A stretch of 64,000 bases of DNA from Tabrizicola flagellatus. Its GTDB lineage: Bacteria; Pseudomonadota; Alphaproteobacteria; Rhodobacterales; Rhodobacteraceae. Below are positions 39,601-47,754 of this stretch, piece after piece. Both the position numbers and the translations under genes were made by a program. The notes under the pieces are model-generated. The model did not search any database, was not told the origin of the DNA, and worked only from the letters and a program-made list of their open reading frames with translations. The first letter of the stretch is position 1. Each line of letters begins with the position of its first letter. The stretch spans positions 372,001 to 436,000 of the forward strand of contig NZ_VMDU01000002.1 of assembly GCF_008271465.1 (NCBI RefSeq), written 5' to 3'.

Positions 39601-40160
39601 TGATCCGCGGCCGGATCGACATCCTGGGGCGGCGCCTGGTCCTGTCGCGCGCCGATCTGGCGATGGAGGGCAGCCTGATCCCGCAGATCAGCATTGCGGC
39701 GGATACCGAAAGCGACGGCATCGTCAGCACGGTCACCGTCGAAGGACCGGCCAACGACCCCGTTGTCCGGTTCACCTCCTCTCCCGACCTGCCGCAAGAG
39801 GAAGTCCTGGCGCGGCTTCTCTTCGGGCGGGGCCTCGACAACATCTCGGCCCTGCAGGCCGCGCAACTGGCGAATGCGGTCGCCATTCTTGCCGGACGCA
39901 GCGGTGTGGGCCTGGTGGGCAACCTGCGCCGGACCTTCGGGCTGGACGATCTGGACGTGACGACTTCCGAGGACGGCTCCGCCGCGCTGAAGGCCGGGAA
40001 ATACATCAAGGACAATGTCTATACCGAGATCGAGGTCGATCAGGAGGGCAAGAGCCGGATCAACCTGAACCTCGACCTCAGGAAGGGGCTCACGGTCAAG
40101 GGCAGGATCGGGGCCGACGGCGAGACCGGGATCGGAGTCTATCTCCAGCGCGACTACTGA
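36636..40160 (+). CDS. tamB: TamB/YtfN-family inner-membrane translocation module subunit
   Basis: A 1174-residue AsmA-like protein. An N-terminal hydrophobic anchor or signal (MRRALAFALCLLALPAQAQ) is followed by a very long, repetitive beta-strand region typical of periplasm-spanning lipid-channel proteins. The C-terminal DUF490 domain is conserved (ALGLDLTITAPARVFVRGRG, LSLIRG-like GGFSLIRGRIDILG, FTSSPDLPQEEVLARLLFGR, end GIGVYLQRDY). It forms the partner of TamA. The ATG at 36636 shares a base with the tamA stop. Its 3' end overlaps a convergent small gene by 7 bp. Confidence 0.94.
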   Translation: MRRALAFALCLLALPAQAQEQDDRDYLTAFLEDTLSGAGRKVTVTGFAGALSAQATIEQLTIADDQGIWITLNGVVLDWSRSALLSGEVVVNELSADEIIVARAPVGSAEAVPAPEAAGFSLPELLVSIDIEKVAADRIELGTDLLGQPVTGTLSASLQLAGGEGQAVLDLIRTGDGPSGEVRLDAAYANATRELKLSLRAEEAAGGIAASLLGIPGAPSAQLQVEGQGPIDDFAADVSLATDGADRLTGTVTLRAEDGGNRLGADLAGDLAPMLAPDLVDFFGTEVGLKLDAWRSAGGRVRVDRFDLAARSLALTGAAEIAADGVPERLEVSGRLVAPDGAPVVLPLADGTKVSSADFQLRSAQGDADSWSGSLSVRGLDRPDLKIADLAVTGSGRIGRSAAGRSFGGTLSGSASGLQPSDPALAEALGPALTGGLRFFTREGAGALQLTDIRLEGAGLTGTGAVRIEGLDQALRMTGKLAVEAADFSRFSRLAGRPLGGAGRLEVSGEASRLSGVFDAEIAFDGSGLSIGQPEADRLLSGASRLTASVRRDETGTALRSLDLKAGALRASASGRLASAGSDLTGTVSLADLSALRAGYGGAVTLEGRFTGTPEAGAIRLTGQGRSLRIGNAEADRLLAGQSNLDLDLGLNGGVIQVRSARLQNPQLSATAQGEITGEVRRITLDARLANLGLIVPEVSGPLTVAGTAVQDAAGYRLDLRGNGPGQFAARVEGRVANDFRTADLATNGSGEAGLANLFLSPRSASGRVGYDLRLNGPLALTSLSGRVTLSDGRISDPELGLSLQQVQAIGQLAGGTLQLSATSGLSSGGRLRVDGPIRLNGRQEADLSIALDGLRLYDPELYETRVSGNLALRGPLAGGAVLSGALQLGETEVLVPASGFSSADALMNIRHVRDTAPVRDTRRKAGLLDAIAAASRDAAPARALGLDLTITAPARVFVRGRGIDAELGGSLRLLGTTSDVRPAGGFSLIRGRIDILGRRLVLSRADLAMEGSLIPQISIAADTESDGIVSTVTVEGPANDPVVRFTSSPDLPQEEVLARLLFGRGLDNISALQAAQLANAVAILAGRSGVGLVGNLRRTFGLDDLDVTTSEDGSAALKAGKYIKDNVYTEIEVDQEGKSRINLNLDLRKGLTVKGRIGADGETGIGVYLQRDY

Positions 40161-40363
40161 TCGCCCTCGTCGTCCCCATCCGGTCCGCACATCACCACGC
40201 AAAGGAACAGGGGCACCACAAGCCAGGGCAGCCAACCCTTGCTGGAGGACGACGCCTCCTTCACCTCGGGCTCCGGTTCCTCGACGACGACGACCGGGCC
40301 GCCGGCCAGGGCCGGGGCGGCAAGACAGGCGACACAGAGGCTCAGCGCGATCAGGGGCTTCAT
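40154..40363 (-). CDS. Small single-pass membrane protein, unknown function
   Basis: A 69-residue protein. A signal peptide (MKPLIALSLCVACLAAPALAGG) is followed by a Val/Glu/Ser-rich linker, one hydrophobic segment (WLPWLVVPLFLCVVMC) and an acidic tail GPDGDDEGDQ. No family is assigned. GAGGG precedes the ATG at 40363. It converges on tamB with a 7-bp overlap. The 169 bp between its start and the yjbF stop contain no other supported feature. Confidence 0.6.
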   Translation of the reverse strand: MKPLIALSLCVACLAAPALAGGPVVVVEEPEPEVKEASSSSKGWLPWLVVPLFLCVVMCGPDGDDEGDQ

Positions 40364-40532
40364 GCGGCCCTCGCAGGCTGTCGTTCTGCCCGCCAGTCTG
40401 GGGCAAATACCGACGATTCGCACCCATTCGTTGCCTGTCAGGCCCAGATTGCAGCGGGATGCGCTGATCCTGCACCCTCCCGACCAGGGCCGCGGAAGCG
40501 CCCGTGCGGCGACGAGGGGCCCGGCCCGGTGG

Positions 40533-41207
40533 TCAGTCGATGACCTTCTCGAACTCCAGGTAGCCGACCCCGTTGCTGGCCCATTGCCGGGATTTTCGCA
40601 CGGTGTTGCCTTCGATCCAGTAGTCGTTGGTCACCTTGCCATTGGGTCGAGTGCAGGTCTCGGTCACATGGGTAACCCCATGCGACTTGCCCAGGATCTC
40701 GACCCTCTCTGCGCCGACGACCACGGCGGCACAGTCGTAGGTCCGCCGCGTTCCGGCGTCGTCCGGGCCGAGGAAGTAGTAGATGCGCTGGTAGCTGGCC
40801 GCGCCTTTCAGCTGCGCCAGCGCGGGAGCATCGGCCGACATCAGGTCGGCCCCGAGACCGCGGGTCTGGATCAGCACGCCATTGCGGAGCGAGAAGTTGG
40901 CCTGCCCCTGCGCAGTCCAGGTCACGACATCGGCCTTGGTATCGGCAATCGTCAGCAGGGCATCTTGCCCCAGCGCCTGGGCTTTGACCCGCAAGACGGG
41001 TTTGCCATAGGCTTCAAGCTCCTCTCGCCCGGCAGGCTTTATGGGGCGCGCGGCTCCCGCGGCGCCCTTCCTTTCCTGGGAGACCGCGGATTTGGCCATC
41101 TGACCGACCGCAGCAACCAGAGGGTTTCCGCCGCCGCCGTCATTGCCGCAGGCGCCAAGCAGCGCCATCAGGGCGATGGCTGCAATCGCTTTCTTTGGAA
41201 ATCTCAC
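40533..41207 (-). CDS. yjbF: YjbF/GfcB-family outer-membrane lipoprotein for exopolysaccharide
   Basis: A 224-residue lipoprotein. The lipobox LLGAC gives acylated Cys20. The body (KAQALGQDALLTIADTKADVVTW, FSLRNGVLIQTRGLGADLMSAD, YWIEGNTVRKSRQWASNGVGYLEFE) is typical of the YjbF group. In E. coli YjbF and YjbH belong to an operon linked to extracellular polysaccharide. The start is the GTG at 41207, which overlaps the yjbH stop (GTGA) and has GAAGG upstream. A longer frame would need a TTG start and would lack the clean signal. Only yjbH and yjbF of the four-gene E. coli set are present. Confidence 0.88.
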   Translation of the reverse strand: MRFPKKAIAAIALMALLGACGNDGGGGNPLVAAVGQMAKSAVSQERKGAAGAARPIKPAGREELEAYGKPVLRVKAQALGQDALLTIADTKADVVTWTAQGQANFSLRNGVLIQTRGLGADLMSADAPALAQLKGAASYQRIYYFLGPDDAGTRRTYDCAAVVVGAERVEILGKSHGVTHVTETCTRPNGKVTNDYWIEGNTVRKSRQWASNGVGYLEFEKVID

Positions 41208-43306
41208 CGCCAGACCCTTCCCCAATCGGGGTCAAGTCCATCGGTGTGATACTCCCGGATCGACTCGTAGAGCCGCCCGTCCACATCGACCCGCGCGCCG
41301 CCATCGCCGCTGCCCGGACGCAGGGTCATGCCGAAGCCTCGCCGCGTCTCGGTGCCAAGTGCCCAGTTGAAGGGAATGGTGAACCGGATGCCCTTGTCGA
41401 AACCGCTTTCACCAAAGTCCTCCGCGCTGACATCCGTCACAGTGGCGAAGGCCCCGACCCTCCAGCCGTTCGCGAAGACGCGGTCGATCGAGATCGTCGC
41501 CCCGACATCGCCGGCAAGATACTTCCCGACGTCCAGCTGGCCGAGGAAGCCGTTGCCGAAGTCGTAGTAGGCCGACACATGGCCGGTCACGACGTCATAG
41601 TCATACTCGTCGAAGCCCAGGCCACCATCCGTATCGCGCTGCCGCGTGTAGTTGGCCTCGATTCCCAGGGCCAGCTGGCTGTCCACCGGCTTCCACAGAA
41701 GCTCGCCCGACACACCGGCATGCATGCGCTCCAGATAGCCCACCGTGATGCGGGAATAGAAATTCGGTGCCGGGCGCGCATACCAGGCGAAAGTCAGACG
41801 CTCCAGCGCCGGATCTCCGAACTCGGTGTAGAGCGATCCGTCGGTGCGGACATGCGGCAGGGGCGAGGTTGAGGGGCTGCCAAGATCGGTGTTGCTGACA
41901 AGCTGCTTGTACACCGAGCCCGCCACCACGAAACCCGGCGCGAAGTTGTAACTTGCCGAGAGGCGCAGGCCGATGTCGCCCTTTGCCGGTTCCGCCAGGC
42001 GCAGCGCCGGCCGCAGGCCCCAGGAGAACCTGGGGTACAGGTTCTCGTCGCCGATGGCATAGGCAGGGACCGGCCCCGCATCGGTGACGGTGACCCGCTC
42101 GCGCAGCAAGGTTGCATTGTCGGCGGTATACTCCAGCCCTTCCAGGTCGCTGCGGCGGATGGTGATCTTCGAGGCCCCCATGCCGTTGACCACGGGCACG
42201 ATCTCGAACACCTCGACCGAGGCGGGCATGACATGGCTCAGCGCCCGCGCTGTCCGGCCCACGGCCTGCGAGCCCGCGTCGATCCGGCTGTTGCGGATGC
42301 GGACCTGCACGGTCGTCTCGGTGTAGGCGAGGTTCTCGACCGCAATTCCGTCGGCGGCAAGCCGCTTGGCCAGATTCTTGCGCAGGATCGACCCTGCATC
42401 CGCTTGCGTCACCCAGCCGCCGTCATAGGCATCGGGGTCTGTTGCCCTCGACGGGCGTGCCTTGACAGGGGCGGGGGCAGCGCCGGCGATCCCGCCGGTC
42501 AGGCGGCTTTTCGGGTCAAGGATCACATGGAAGGTCAACCCGATCTCCGAGCCGTAAAGCGAATAGACCCCGAAGCGCATGTTGGGATTGCGCTGATACT
42601 CGAAGCCGAAGTTGAACGGGCTATCGCGATCGAACAGTCCGCGCACCTCGTCCTCGGTCACATAGGCGTCTGACGAATACTCGCCCTTGAAGGTCCAGGT
42701 GTCGCTGATCCTGTATTCGACGCCCGCGAAGGGCGCCGCATCGCCGCGGAACCATTGGTCGGCGTTGGGCGTGCCGGTCGGGCTGACCGGCGGGCGGTCG
42801 CCGAAGGGCGCCCCGATGCTGCCGTAACTGCCCAGCCGGCCCCAGCCGAGGCCCGCCGTAACCTTCAGCCGGTCGCCGAAATTCTTCGTCGCCGCGACAT
42901 ACTCCGAAGAGAACAGCCCCTGTCCGGTCATGTCCTGCAGGCCGATGGTCAGGGCAGGGCGCCAGGTCCCTTCCTTCAGGATCTGGTAGCGCAGGTCGAT
43001 GCTGCGGTCGGTTTCCTTGCTGTCACCTGGGATTACCGTGTCCCAGTCGCGCCAGGTCTGGAAGCGGAATGATGCAGACAGCCGCTCGCTGAACTGGAAG
43101 CTGAAGGTCGTGCGAGTGATCGGGCCTGCCAGCGAGGTGCTGAAGGAGAAGGTCGCATCCTTCTGCGCCTCGCCCGACGGCATGTCGATCAGGCCGGTTG
43201 CCCCGTTGATATTCAGCGTGCCCGTGCTTTCGGCATGCGCCGGCGCAACGGTCAGCGCGGTGCTCGCGGCAAGCAGGGCAAGCAGGCGGAATTGCAGGAT
43301 GTGCAT
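41204..43306 (-). CDS. yjbH: YjbH/GfcD-family outer-membrane beta-barrel protein
   Basis: A 700-residue exported protein. The signal peptide ends VAPAHAES near residue 25. The N-terminal barrel half begins NINGATGLIDMPSGEAQKDA with many amphipathic strands. A middle domain (residues ~300-400) separates it from a second barrel region with WGLRPALRLAEPAKGD, RMHAGVSGELLWKPVDSQLALGIEAN and an aromatic end (LDPDWGRVWR). YjbH proteins are thought to form an exit pore for exopolysaccharide. It is coupled by GTGA overlap to the lipoprotein gene yjbF. Confidence 0.88.
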   Translation of the reverse strand: MHILQFRLLALLAASTALTVAPAHAESTGTLNINGATGLIDMPSGEAQKDATFSFSTSLAGPITRTTFSFQFSERLSASFRFQTWRDWDTVIPGDSKETDRSIDLRYQILKEGTWRPALTIGLQDMTGQGLFSSEYVAATKNFGDRLKVTAGLGWGRLGSYGSIGAPFGDRPPVSPTGTPNADQWFRGDAAPFAGVEYRISDTWTFKGEYSSDAYVTEDEVRGLFDRDSPFNFGFEYQRNPNMRFGVYSLYGSEIGLTFHVILDPKSRLTGGIAGAAPAPVKARPSRATDPDAYDGGWVTQADAGSILRKNLAKRLAADGIAVENLAYTETTVQVRIRNSRIDAGSQAVGRTARALSHVMPASVEVFEIVPVVNGMGASKITIRRSDLEGLEYTADNATLLRERVTVTDAGPVPAYAIGDENLYPRFSWGLRPALRLAEPAKGDIGLRLSASYNFAPGFVVAGSVYKQLVSNTDLGSPSTSPLPHVRTDGSLYTEFGDPALERLTFAWYARPAPNFYSRITVGYLERMHAGVSGELLWKPVDSQLALGIEANYTRQRDTDGGLGFDEYDYDVVTGHVSAYYDFGNGFLGQLDVGKYLAGDVGATISIDRVFANGWRVGAFATVTDVSAEDFGESGFDKGIRFTIPFNWALGTETRRGFGMTLRPGSGDGGARVDVDGRLYESIREYHTDGLDPDWGRVWR

Positions 43307-43388
43307 GATGACCAGACCCGGGATGTCGGTGCAGTCTATGCGAAGATCGGGCGATCAGGGCAAGGGGCTTCGACGGGGAAGCCGGCAC

Positions 43389-43417
43389 AATATCGGGGAT
43401 ATCGGCATTTCCGCCAA
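43389..43417 (-). promoter_or_regulatory. Candidate promoter of yjbH-yjbF
   Basis: On the minus strand TTGGCG (43417-43412) and GATATT (43394-43389) are 17 bases apart, each matching four of six consensus bases. Two direct repeats of CGATAT flank a CCCC run in the spacer and -10 region, a possible regulator site. The yjbH start is 83 bp downstream. Confidence 0.4.
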
Positions 43418-43434
43418 CACGGCCGCCGGCCCGG

Positions 43435-43896
43435 TCAGGTGCTTTCGCTTTCCAGGCTGATCCGAAGTTCCCGCAGGACGGGCAAGAGAGCGCGCACCTT
43501 CTCGGGGCCGATCGACTGCACGACCTCGGCAATCAGCGGCACCACGCTGGCCACGGCTCCGTCGCGCGCCGCCCGGCCGCTGGGACTGATCGCGACGAAC
43601 TTCTGCCGCGCGTCCTCCCAGTCGGGGCGGATGTGGACATGCCCGGCCCATTCCAGCTTGGCCAGCGTGTTGGTCATCGCGCCGCGGGTGACGTGGAAGG
43701 CCCGCGCCAGTTGCGCCGGAGTGCGTTCGTCGTTGATGCGCGCCAGATGGTTCAGCACGCCGAAATGCGACAGTTCCATCCCCTTCGGCAGCACCTTGGA
43801 AATGCGGTTCCGCGCCAGCTGATCTGCCATGAACAGTTCGCCGAACAGCGCGACCGCGATGTCATCCGCCTTGTCGCTTCCCTTCTCGCCGCTCAT
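43435..43896 (-). CDS. MarR-family transcriptional regulator
   Basis: A 153-residue MarR-type winged-helix protein. The DNA-binding core is LSHFGVLNHLARINDERTPAQLARAFHVTRGAMTNTLAKLEWAGHVHIR split over helices 2-4 with wing PDWEDARQKFVAISPSG. Its start overlaps the stop of the upstream amidohydrolase by 4 bp, so it is the last gene of comF-grx-nit-marR. It could regulate that operon or the yjbHF pair 129 bp downstream. The ligand is unknown. Confidence 0.88.
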   Translation of the reverse strand: MSGEKGSDKADDIAVALFGELFMADQLARNRISKVLPKGMELSHFGVLNHLARINDERTPAQLARAFHVTRGAMTNTLAKLEWAGHVHIRPDWEDARQKFVAISPSGRAARDGAVASVVPLIAEVVQSIGPEKVRALLPVLRELRISLESEST

Positions 43897-44723
43897 GGCC
43901 CCTCGAAGCTCCGGTCATGCCACAGAGACGGCACCCGACCGCGCGCCTTCTCGACCTCGGCCAGGTCCAGATCGACCAGCGTCACCCCCGGCTCGGTTCC
44001 GGCATCGGCCAGCACTTCGCCCCAGGGGGCAATGGCCAGGGAATGGCCATGGGTTCGACGGCCCTTGCCGTCGGCTTCGGGGTGGAACCCGGTCTGCGCC
44101 GGGGCCAGCACGAAACAGCCGGTCTCGATGGCGCGGGCGCGCAGCAGGGTCTCCCAATGCGCAGCACCGGTGATGTGGTTGAAGGCGGCCGGCACGGTGA
44201 TGATCTGCGCCCCGCCCTGCGCCAGTCGCCGATACAGCGCCGGAAAGCGCACATCGTAGCAGACCGTCATGCCGATCTTCGCGAAAGGCGTCTCGGCTAC
44301 GACCGCCCGCGCGCCCGGCCGGTAGCCTTCGCTTTCGCGATAGACCTCGGTCGCCGAGACATTGACATCGAACATGTGGATCTTGTCGTAGCGCGCGGCA
44401 ATCCCGCCGTCCGGCGCGATCAGGAAGCTGCGGTTGGCAAAGCGACCGTCCGCGTCATGGGTCAGAAGGCCCAGCGAGCCGATCAGAAGCCAGATGCCCG
44501 CCGCCCGCGCCTCGGCCCGCAGCGCGGCCAGCGTCGGGTCGTCGTCCTCATGCCGGAACACGCTGCGCTGGTGAGTCCGGCTGGAGGACAGGCCGTTCGT
44601 CAGTTCCGGGGTCAGGACGAGACCCGCACCCGCAGCGGCGGCCTGACGCACAAGGCCGACCGTCACCGGGAGGTTCGCCTCCGGGTCGTCGGTGACGGTC
44701 AGCTGGACCAGGCCCGCGCGCAT
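43893..44723 (-). CDS. Carbon-nitrogen hydrolase (Nit-type amidase)
   Basis: A 276-residue nitrilase-superfamily amidase. The Glu-Lys-Cys triad is visible: Glu40 (LTPELTNGL), Lys114 (RYDKIHMFDV) and Cys155 (MTVCYDVRFP). It resembles Nit1/Nit2 enzymes, which hydrolyse deaminated glutathione or alpha-ketoglutaramate. Location directly after a glutaredoxin gene fits a link to glutathione repair, but that is inference. The ATG at 44723 shares a base with the grx stop; a GTG one codon upstream is an alternative. Confidence 0.88.
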   Translation of the reverse strand: MRAGLVQLTVTDDPEANLPVTVGLVRQAAAAGAGLVLTPELTNGLSSSRTHQRSVFRHEDDDPTLAALRAEARAAGIWLLIGSLGLLTHDADGRFANRSFLIAPDGGIAARYDKIHMFDVNVSATEVYRESEGYRPGARAVVAETPFAKIGMTVCYDVRFPALYRRLAQGGAQIITVPAAFNHITGAAHWETLLRARAIETGCFVLAPAQTGFHPEADGKGRRTHGHSLAIAPWGEVLADAGTEPGVTLVDLDLAEVEKARGRVPSLWHDRSFEGP

Positions 44724-44980
44724 CACGCGGCCAGGAGCGGATCAAGCTTGCCGGCGCTGTCCAGCGCATATAGGTCGTCGCAACCGCCGACATGCACCTC
44801 GCCGACGAAGATCTGCGGCACGGTGCGGCGGCCGTTGGCGCGCTGGACCATGGCCTCGCGCAGCGCCGGGTCGCGGCTGACGTCGATCTCGGCGAAGGCC
44901 ACGCCCTTCTTCTGCAGCAGCCGCTTGGCCGCGTGGCAATAGGGGCAGATGGGGGTGGTATAGATTTCGACCGGACGCAT
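44723..44980 (-). CDS. grxC: Glutaredoxin 3
   Basis: An 85-residue dithiol glutaredoxin. The redox site is CPYC (Cys12, Cys15) in IYTTPICPYCHAAKRLL. The cis-proline is in RTVPQIFVG, and the glutathione-binding end is VGGCDDLYALD. It reduces disulphides and glutathione mixed disulphides with NADPH-glutathione reductase. AGAGG precedes the ATG. It sits 33 bp after comF and overlaps the amidase gene. Confidence 0.95.
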   Translation of the reverse strand: MRPVEIYTTPICPYCHAAKRLLQKKGVAFAEIDVSRDPALREAMVQRANGRRTVPQIFVGEVHVGGCDDLYALDSAGKLDPLLAA

Positions 44981-45013
44981 CGGGGCACCTCTTTCGCGCC
45001 CGAATATAGGGGT

Positions 45014-45736
45014 TCAGCCGTCTTTCGCAACGCGCGCCAGCGCCAGCACCGAAACCGACCGGGCGCCCGAGGCAATCAGCGCCTCGGTCGCAGCGGCAAA
45101 GGTCGCGCCCGAGGTCATCACGTCATCGACCAGCAGGATGTCGCGGTCCCGCACCCGCATCACGCGCGCCTTCGGCACGACGAAGGCGTCCAGCAGATTG
45201 GCAAAGCGCGCCTCGCGTCCCTTGCCGTCCTGGGTGCCGGTGGGCCGGCGGCGGGTCAGGGCGTCCGGGCAATGCTCCAGACCCGTCGCGCGCGCGATGC
45301 CCCGCGACAGAAGCGCCGCCTGATTGTAGCGACGCCGGAACAGCCGCATCCAGTGCAGGGGCACCGGCACGACCAGCATCCCCGGCCGCAGGATCGGCTG
45401 CGCCGAGCGGGCCATCCAGTCCGATGCCGGTCGCGCCAGATCCATCCGGTCGCCATGCTTGAGCGCCAGCACCAGGTTTCGGGCGTTTCCGTCATAGATC
45501 AGCGTGGCCCTTCCCCGGTCCCAGGGGCGTTTGACGGTCATGCAGTCGTCGCACAGCGCCCGCTCCTCGCTGTCCGGTCCGGGAAGCGGCGTTCCGCAAC
45601 CGTCGCAGACGAGGCCGGCGATGAACGGGGTCTCGCGCCAGCAGTCGGCGCAGAGGCCGAAATCGGACTGCACCGGCGCCGCGCAGGACAGGCACTGCGG
45701 CGGGTAGATCAGATGCAGCGCGCCTTGCAATCCCAT
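45014..45736 (-). CDS. comF: ComF-family phosphoribosyltransferase-like protein
   Basis: A 240-residue ComF protein. Its N-terminus has cysteine pairs of a zinc ribbon (PPQCLSCAAPV, GLCADCW, VCDGCGTPL, ALCDDC). The C-terminal PRT domain carries the PRPP motif ILLVDDVMTSGATFAAATEAL. ComF takes part in DNA uptake in competent bacteria; in non-competent ones its role is unclear. The ATG is preceded by AGGAGG. It starts only 23 bp from the divergent methyltransferase gene. Confidence 0.9.
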   Translation of the reverse strand: MGLQGALHLIYPPQCLSCAAPVQSDFGLCADCWRETPFIAGLVCDGCGTPLPGPDSEERALCDDCMTVKRPWDRGRATLIYDGNARNLVLALKHGDRMDLARPASDWMARSAQPILRPGMLVVPVPLHWMRLFRRRYNQAALLSRGIARATGLEHCPDALTRRRPTGTQDGKGREARFANLLDAFVVPKARVMRVRDRDILLVDDVMTSGATFAAATEALIASGARSVSVLALARVAKDG

Positions 45737-45759
45737 CCCTGCCTCCTAATGTCCCGCCG

Positions 45760-46599
45760 ATGACCGAAGCCCCGATCCTGACCGACCGTACCGCACTGGC
45801 CCGCCACCGCGCCCGCGCCCGAACCCTGCCCGATCATGGTCCGGCGATGTTCCTGCATCGCCTCGCCCTGACCGACATTCAGGAAAGACTCACCGAGGTT
45901 AACAGAACCTTTACGGCGCCGGCCGTGGTGAGCGGATTCCCCGAAATCTGGCGGGATCTGCGCCCGGACGCCCGGCAGGTTGCCGATGACGACCTGCTGG
46001 ACATGGTTCCTGGCGCGCATGACCTGGTGATCCACGCGATGGGTCTGCACTGGGCGAACGACCCACTGGGCCAGCTGGTACAATGCCGCCGCGCGCTGCG
46101 ACCTGATGGTCTTTTCATTGCCGTCCTGCCCGGCGGGCGCAGCCTGCAGGAGTTGCGGACAAGCCTCGCCGAAGCCGAGGCCCGCGTGACCGGCGGGCTG
46201 TCTCCCCGCGTGCTGCCGATGGCCGAGATCCGCGACCTCGGGGGGCTGATGCAACGTGCGGGCTTCGCCTTGCCGGTCGCCGACAGCCTTGTGCAGACCG
46301 TCGAGTATCGCGATTTCGGGGCGCTGATGTCCGACCTCAGGGCCGCAGGGGAAACCAATGCCCTGGCTGGCCGGCTGCGCCGCTTCACCTCCCGTTCCGT
46401 GCTGGCGGCGGCCGCGGAAGTCTATGCCGGAACCTTTGTCACGGCGGAGGGGCGACTGCGTGCGACGGCCGAGCTTGTGTTCCTGACCGGATGGGCACCG
46501 CATGACAGCCAGCAAAAGCCGCTGCGCCCGGGTTCGGCCAGATCGCGGCTGGCTGATGCTCTGGGCGTTCCCGAGGGCCGACTGCCCAAAGATGGTTGA
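45760..46599 (+). CDS. BioC/NDUFAF5-like SAM-dependent methyltransferase
   Basis: A 279-residue methyltransferase-like protein. The N-terminus LTDRTALARHRARAR and the segment HAMGLHWANDPLGQLVQCRRALRPDGLFIAVLPGG with LQELRTSLAEAEA are typical of the BioC/NDUFAF5 group. In mitochondria NDUFAF5 hydroxylates an arginine of a complex I subunit. A role in complex I assembly or an unrelated methylation is possible. The classical glycine-rich motif I is poorly conserved here (TAPAVVSGFPEIWRDLRP). It is divergent from comF and 52 bp upstream of hemH. Confidence 0.82.
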   Translation: MTEAPILTDRTALARHRARARTLPDHGPAMFLHRLALTDIQERLTEVNRTFTAPAVVSGFPEIWRDLRPDARQVADDDLLDMVPGAHDLVIHAMGLHWANDPLGQLVQCRRALRPDGLFIAVLPGGRSLQELRTSLAEAEARVTGGLSPRVLPMAEIRDLGGLMQRAGFALPVADSLVQTVEYRDFGALMSDLRAAGETNALAGRLRRFTSRSVLAAAAEVYAGTFVTAEGRLRATAELVFLTGWAPHDSQQKPLRPGSARSRLADALGVPEGRLPKDG

Positions 46600-46651
46600 C
46601 CCTGCCGACCCAGCCCTTATGTCCCGTGCTGAACCAGAGGGAAGGACTGAC

Positions 46652-47752
46652 ATGCCGGATGACCGGACGAAAGCCGCTGCGGCGGAGGAAGTGCGTCCCG
46701 GCGAGGGTCGGCTGGCCCATGCGCCGGCCGATCATCCGCCGGTGCGCCGGGCACGGGTCGGGATCCTGCTGGCGAACCTGGGCACGCCGGATGCCTACGA
46801 CTACTGGTCGATGCGGCGCTATCTGAACGAGTTTCTCTCGGACAAGCGGGTCGTCGATTACCCCAGCTGGAAATGGCAACCGCTGTTGCAGCTGATCATC
46901 CTGTCGAAGCGTCCCTTCACCTCGGGCGCGAACTACAGGCTGATCTGGAACGAAGAGCTGAACGAGAGCCCGCTTCTGACCATCACCAAGGCGCAGACGG
47001 CGGCGATCGCTGCGGCGATGGCCGAACGGCACGGGGCCGAGGTGATGGTCGATTTCTGCATGCGCTACGGCAACCCCTCGACCGAGTCGAAAGTCAGGGC
47101 CATGGTCGATGCGGGATGCGAGAAGATCCTGTTCTTCCCCCTCTACCCCCACTACGCCGGCGCCACCTCGGCCACGGCGAACGACCAGTTCTTCCGGGCA
47201 CTGATGAAGGAAAAGCGGCAGCCGGCGGTGCGGACCGTGGCCGAATACTTCGACCACCCGCTCTACATCGACGCGCTGGCCAGGTCGGTCGAGACGGCCT
47301 ATGCGGCGCTGGACCACCGGCCGGACGTGCTGGTGGCCAGCTACCACGGGATGCCGAAACGCTACCTGATGGAGGGCGACCCCTACCACTGCCAGTGCGC
47401 CAAGACGACCCGTCTTCTGCGCGAGAGGCTGGGGTGGGAGAAGGGGTCGATCGACACCACTTTCCAGTCGGTCTTCGGGCGCGAGGAGTGGCTGCGGCCC
47501 TACACGGTCGAGCATGTGGCAGAGCTGGCGAAGCAGGGAAAGAAGCGGATCGCGGTGATCGCCCCGGCTTTTTCCGCGGACTGCATCGAGACACTGGAGG
47601 AGATCAACGGCGAGATCCGCGAGGCCTTCGAACATGCCGGCGGCGAGGTCTTCACCTACATCCCCTGCCTGAACGACGATGCGGCCCATATCGAGGCCCT
47701 GGTGGCGGTGATCGAAGAGAACCTCGGTGGGTGGTTGCCCCGGAAGGGGTGA
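46652..47752 (+). CDS. hemH: Ferrochelatase
   Basis: A 366-residue ferrochelatase. Conserved segments are GILLANLGTPDAYDYWSMRR, the catalytic-histidine region SYHGMPKRYLMEGDPYHCQC, and the glutamate-bearing PAFSADCIETLEEI. It inserts Fe2+ into protoporphyrin IX, the last step of protohaem synthesis. The ATG at 46652 lies 6-7 bases after GAAGGA. Upstream in-frame codons would overlap the methyltransferase gene. About 35 residues precede the family core, rich in Ala/Glu/Arg. A 15-bp palindrome lies two bases after its stop. Confidence 0.97.
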   Translation: MPDDRTKAAAAEEVRPGEGRLAHAPADHPPVRRARVGILLANLGTPDAYDYWSMRRYLNEFLSDKRVVDYPSWKWQPLLQLIILSKRPFTSGANYRLIWNEELNESPLLTITKAQTAAIAAAMAERHGAEVMVDFCMRYGNPSTESKVRAMVDAGCEKILFFPLYPHYAGATSATANDQFFRALMKEKRQPAVRTVAEYFDHPLYIDALARSVETAYAALDHRPDVLVASYHGMPKRYLMEGDPYHCQCAKTTRLLRERLGWEKGSIDTTFQSVFGREEWLRPYTVEHVAELAKQGKKRIAVIAPAFSADCIETLEEINGEIREAFEHAGGEVFTYIPCLNDDAAHIEALVAVIEENLGGWLPRKG

Positions 47753-47754
47753 CG

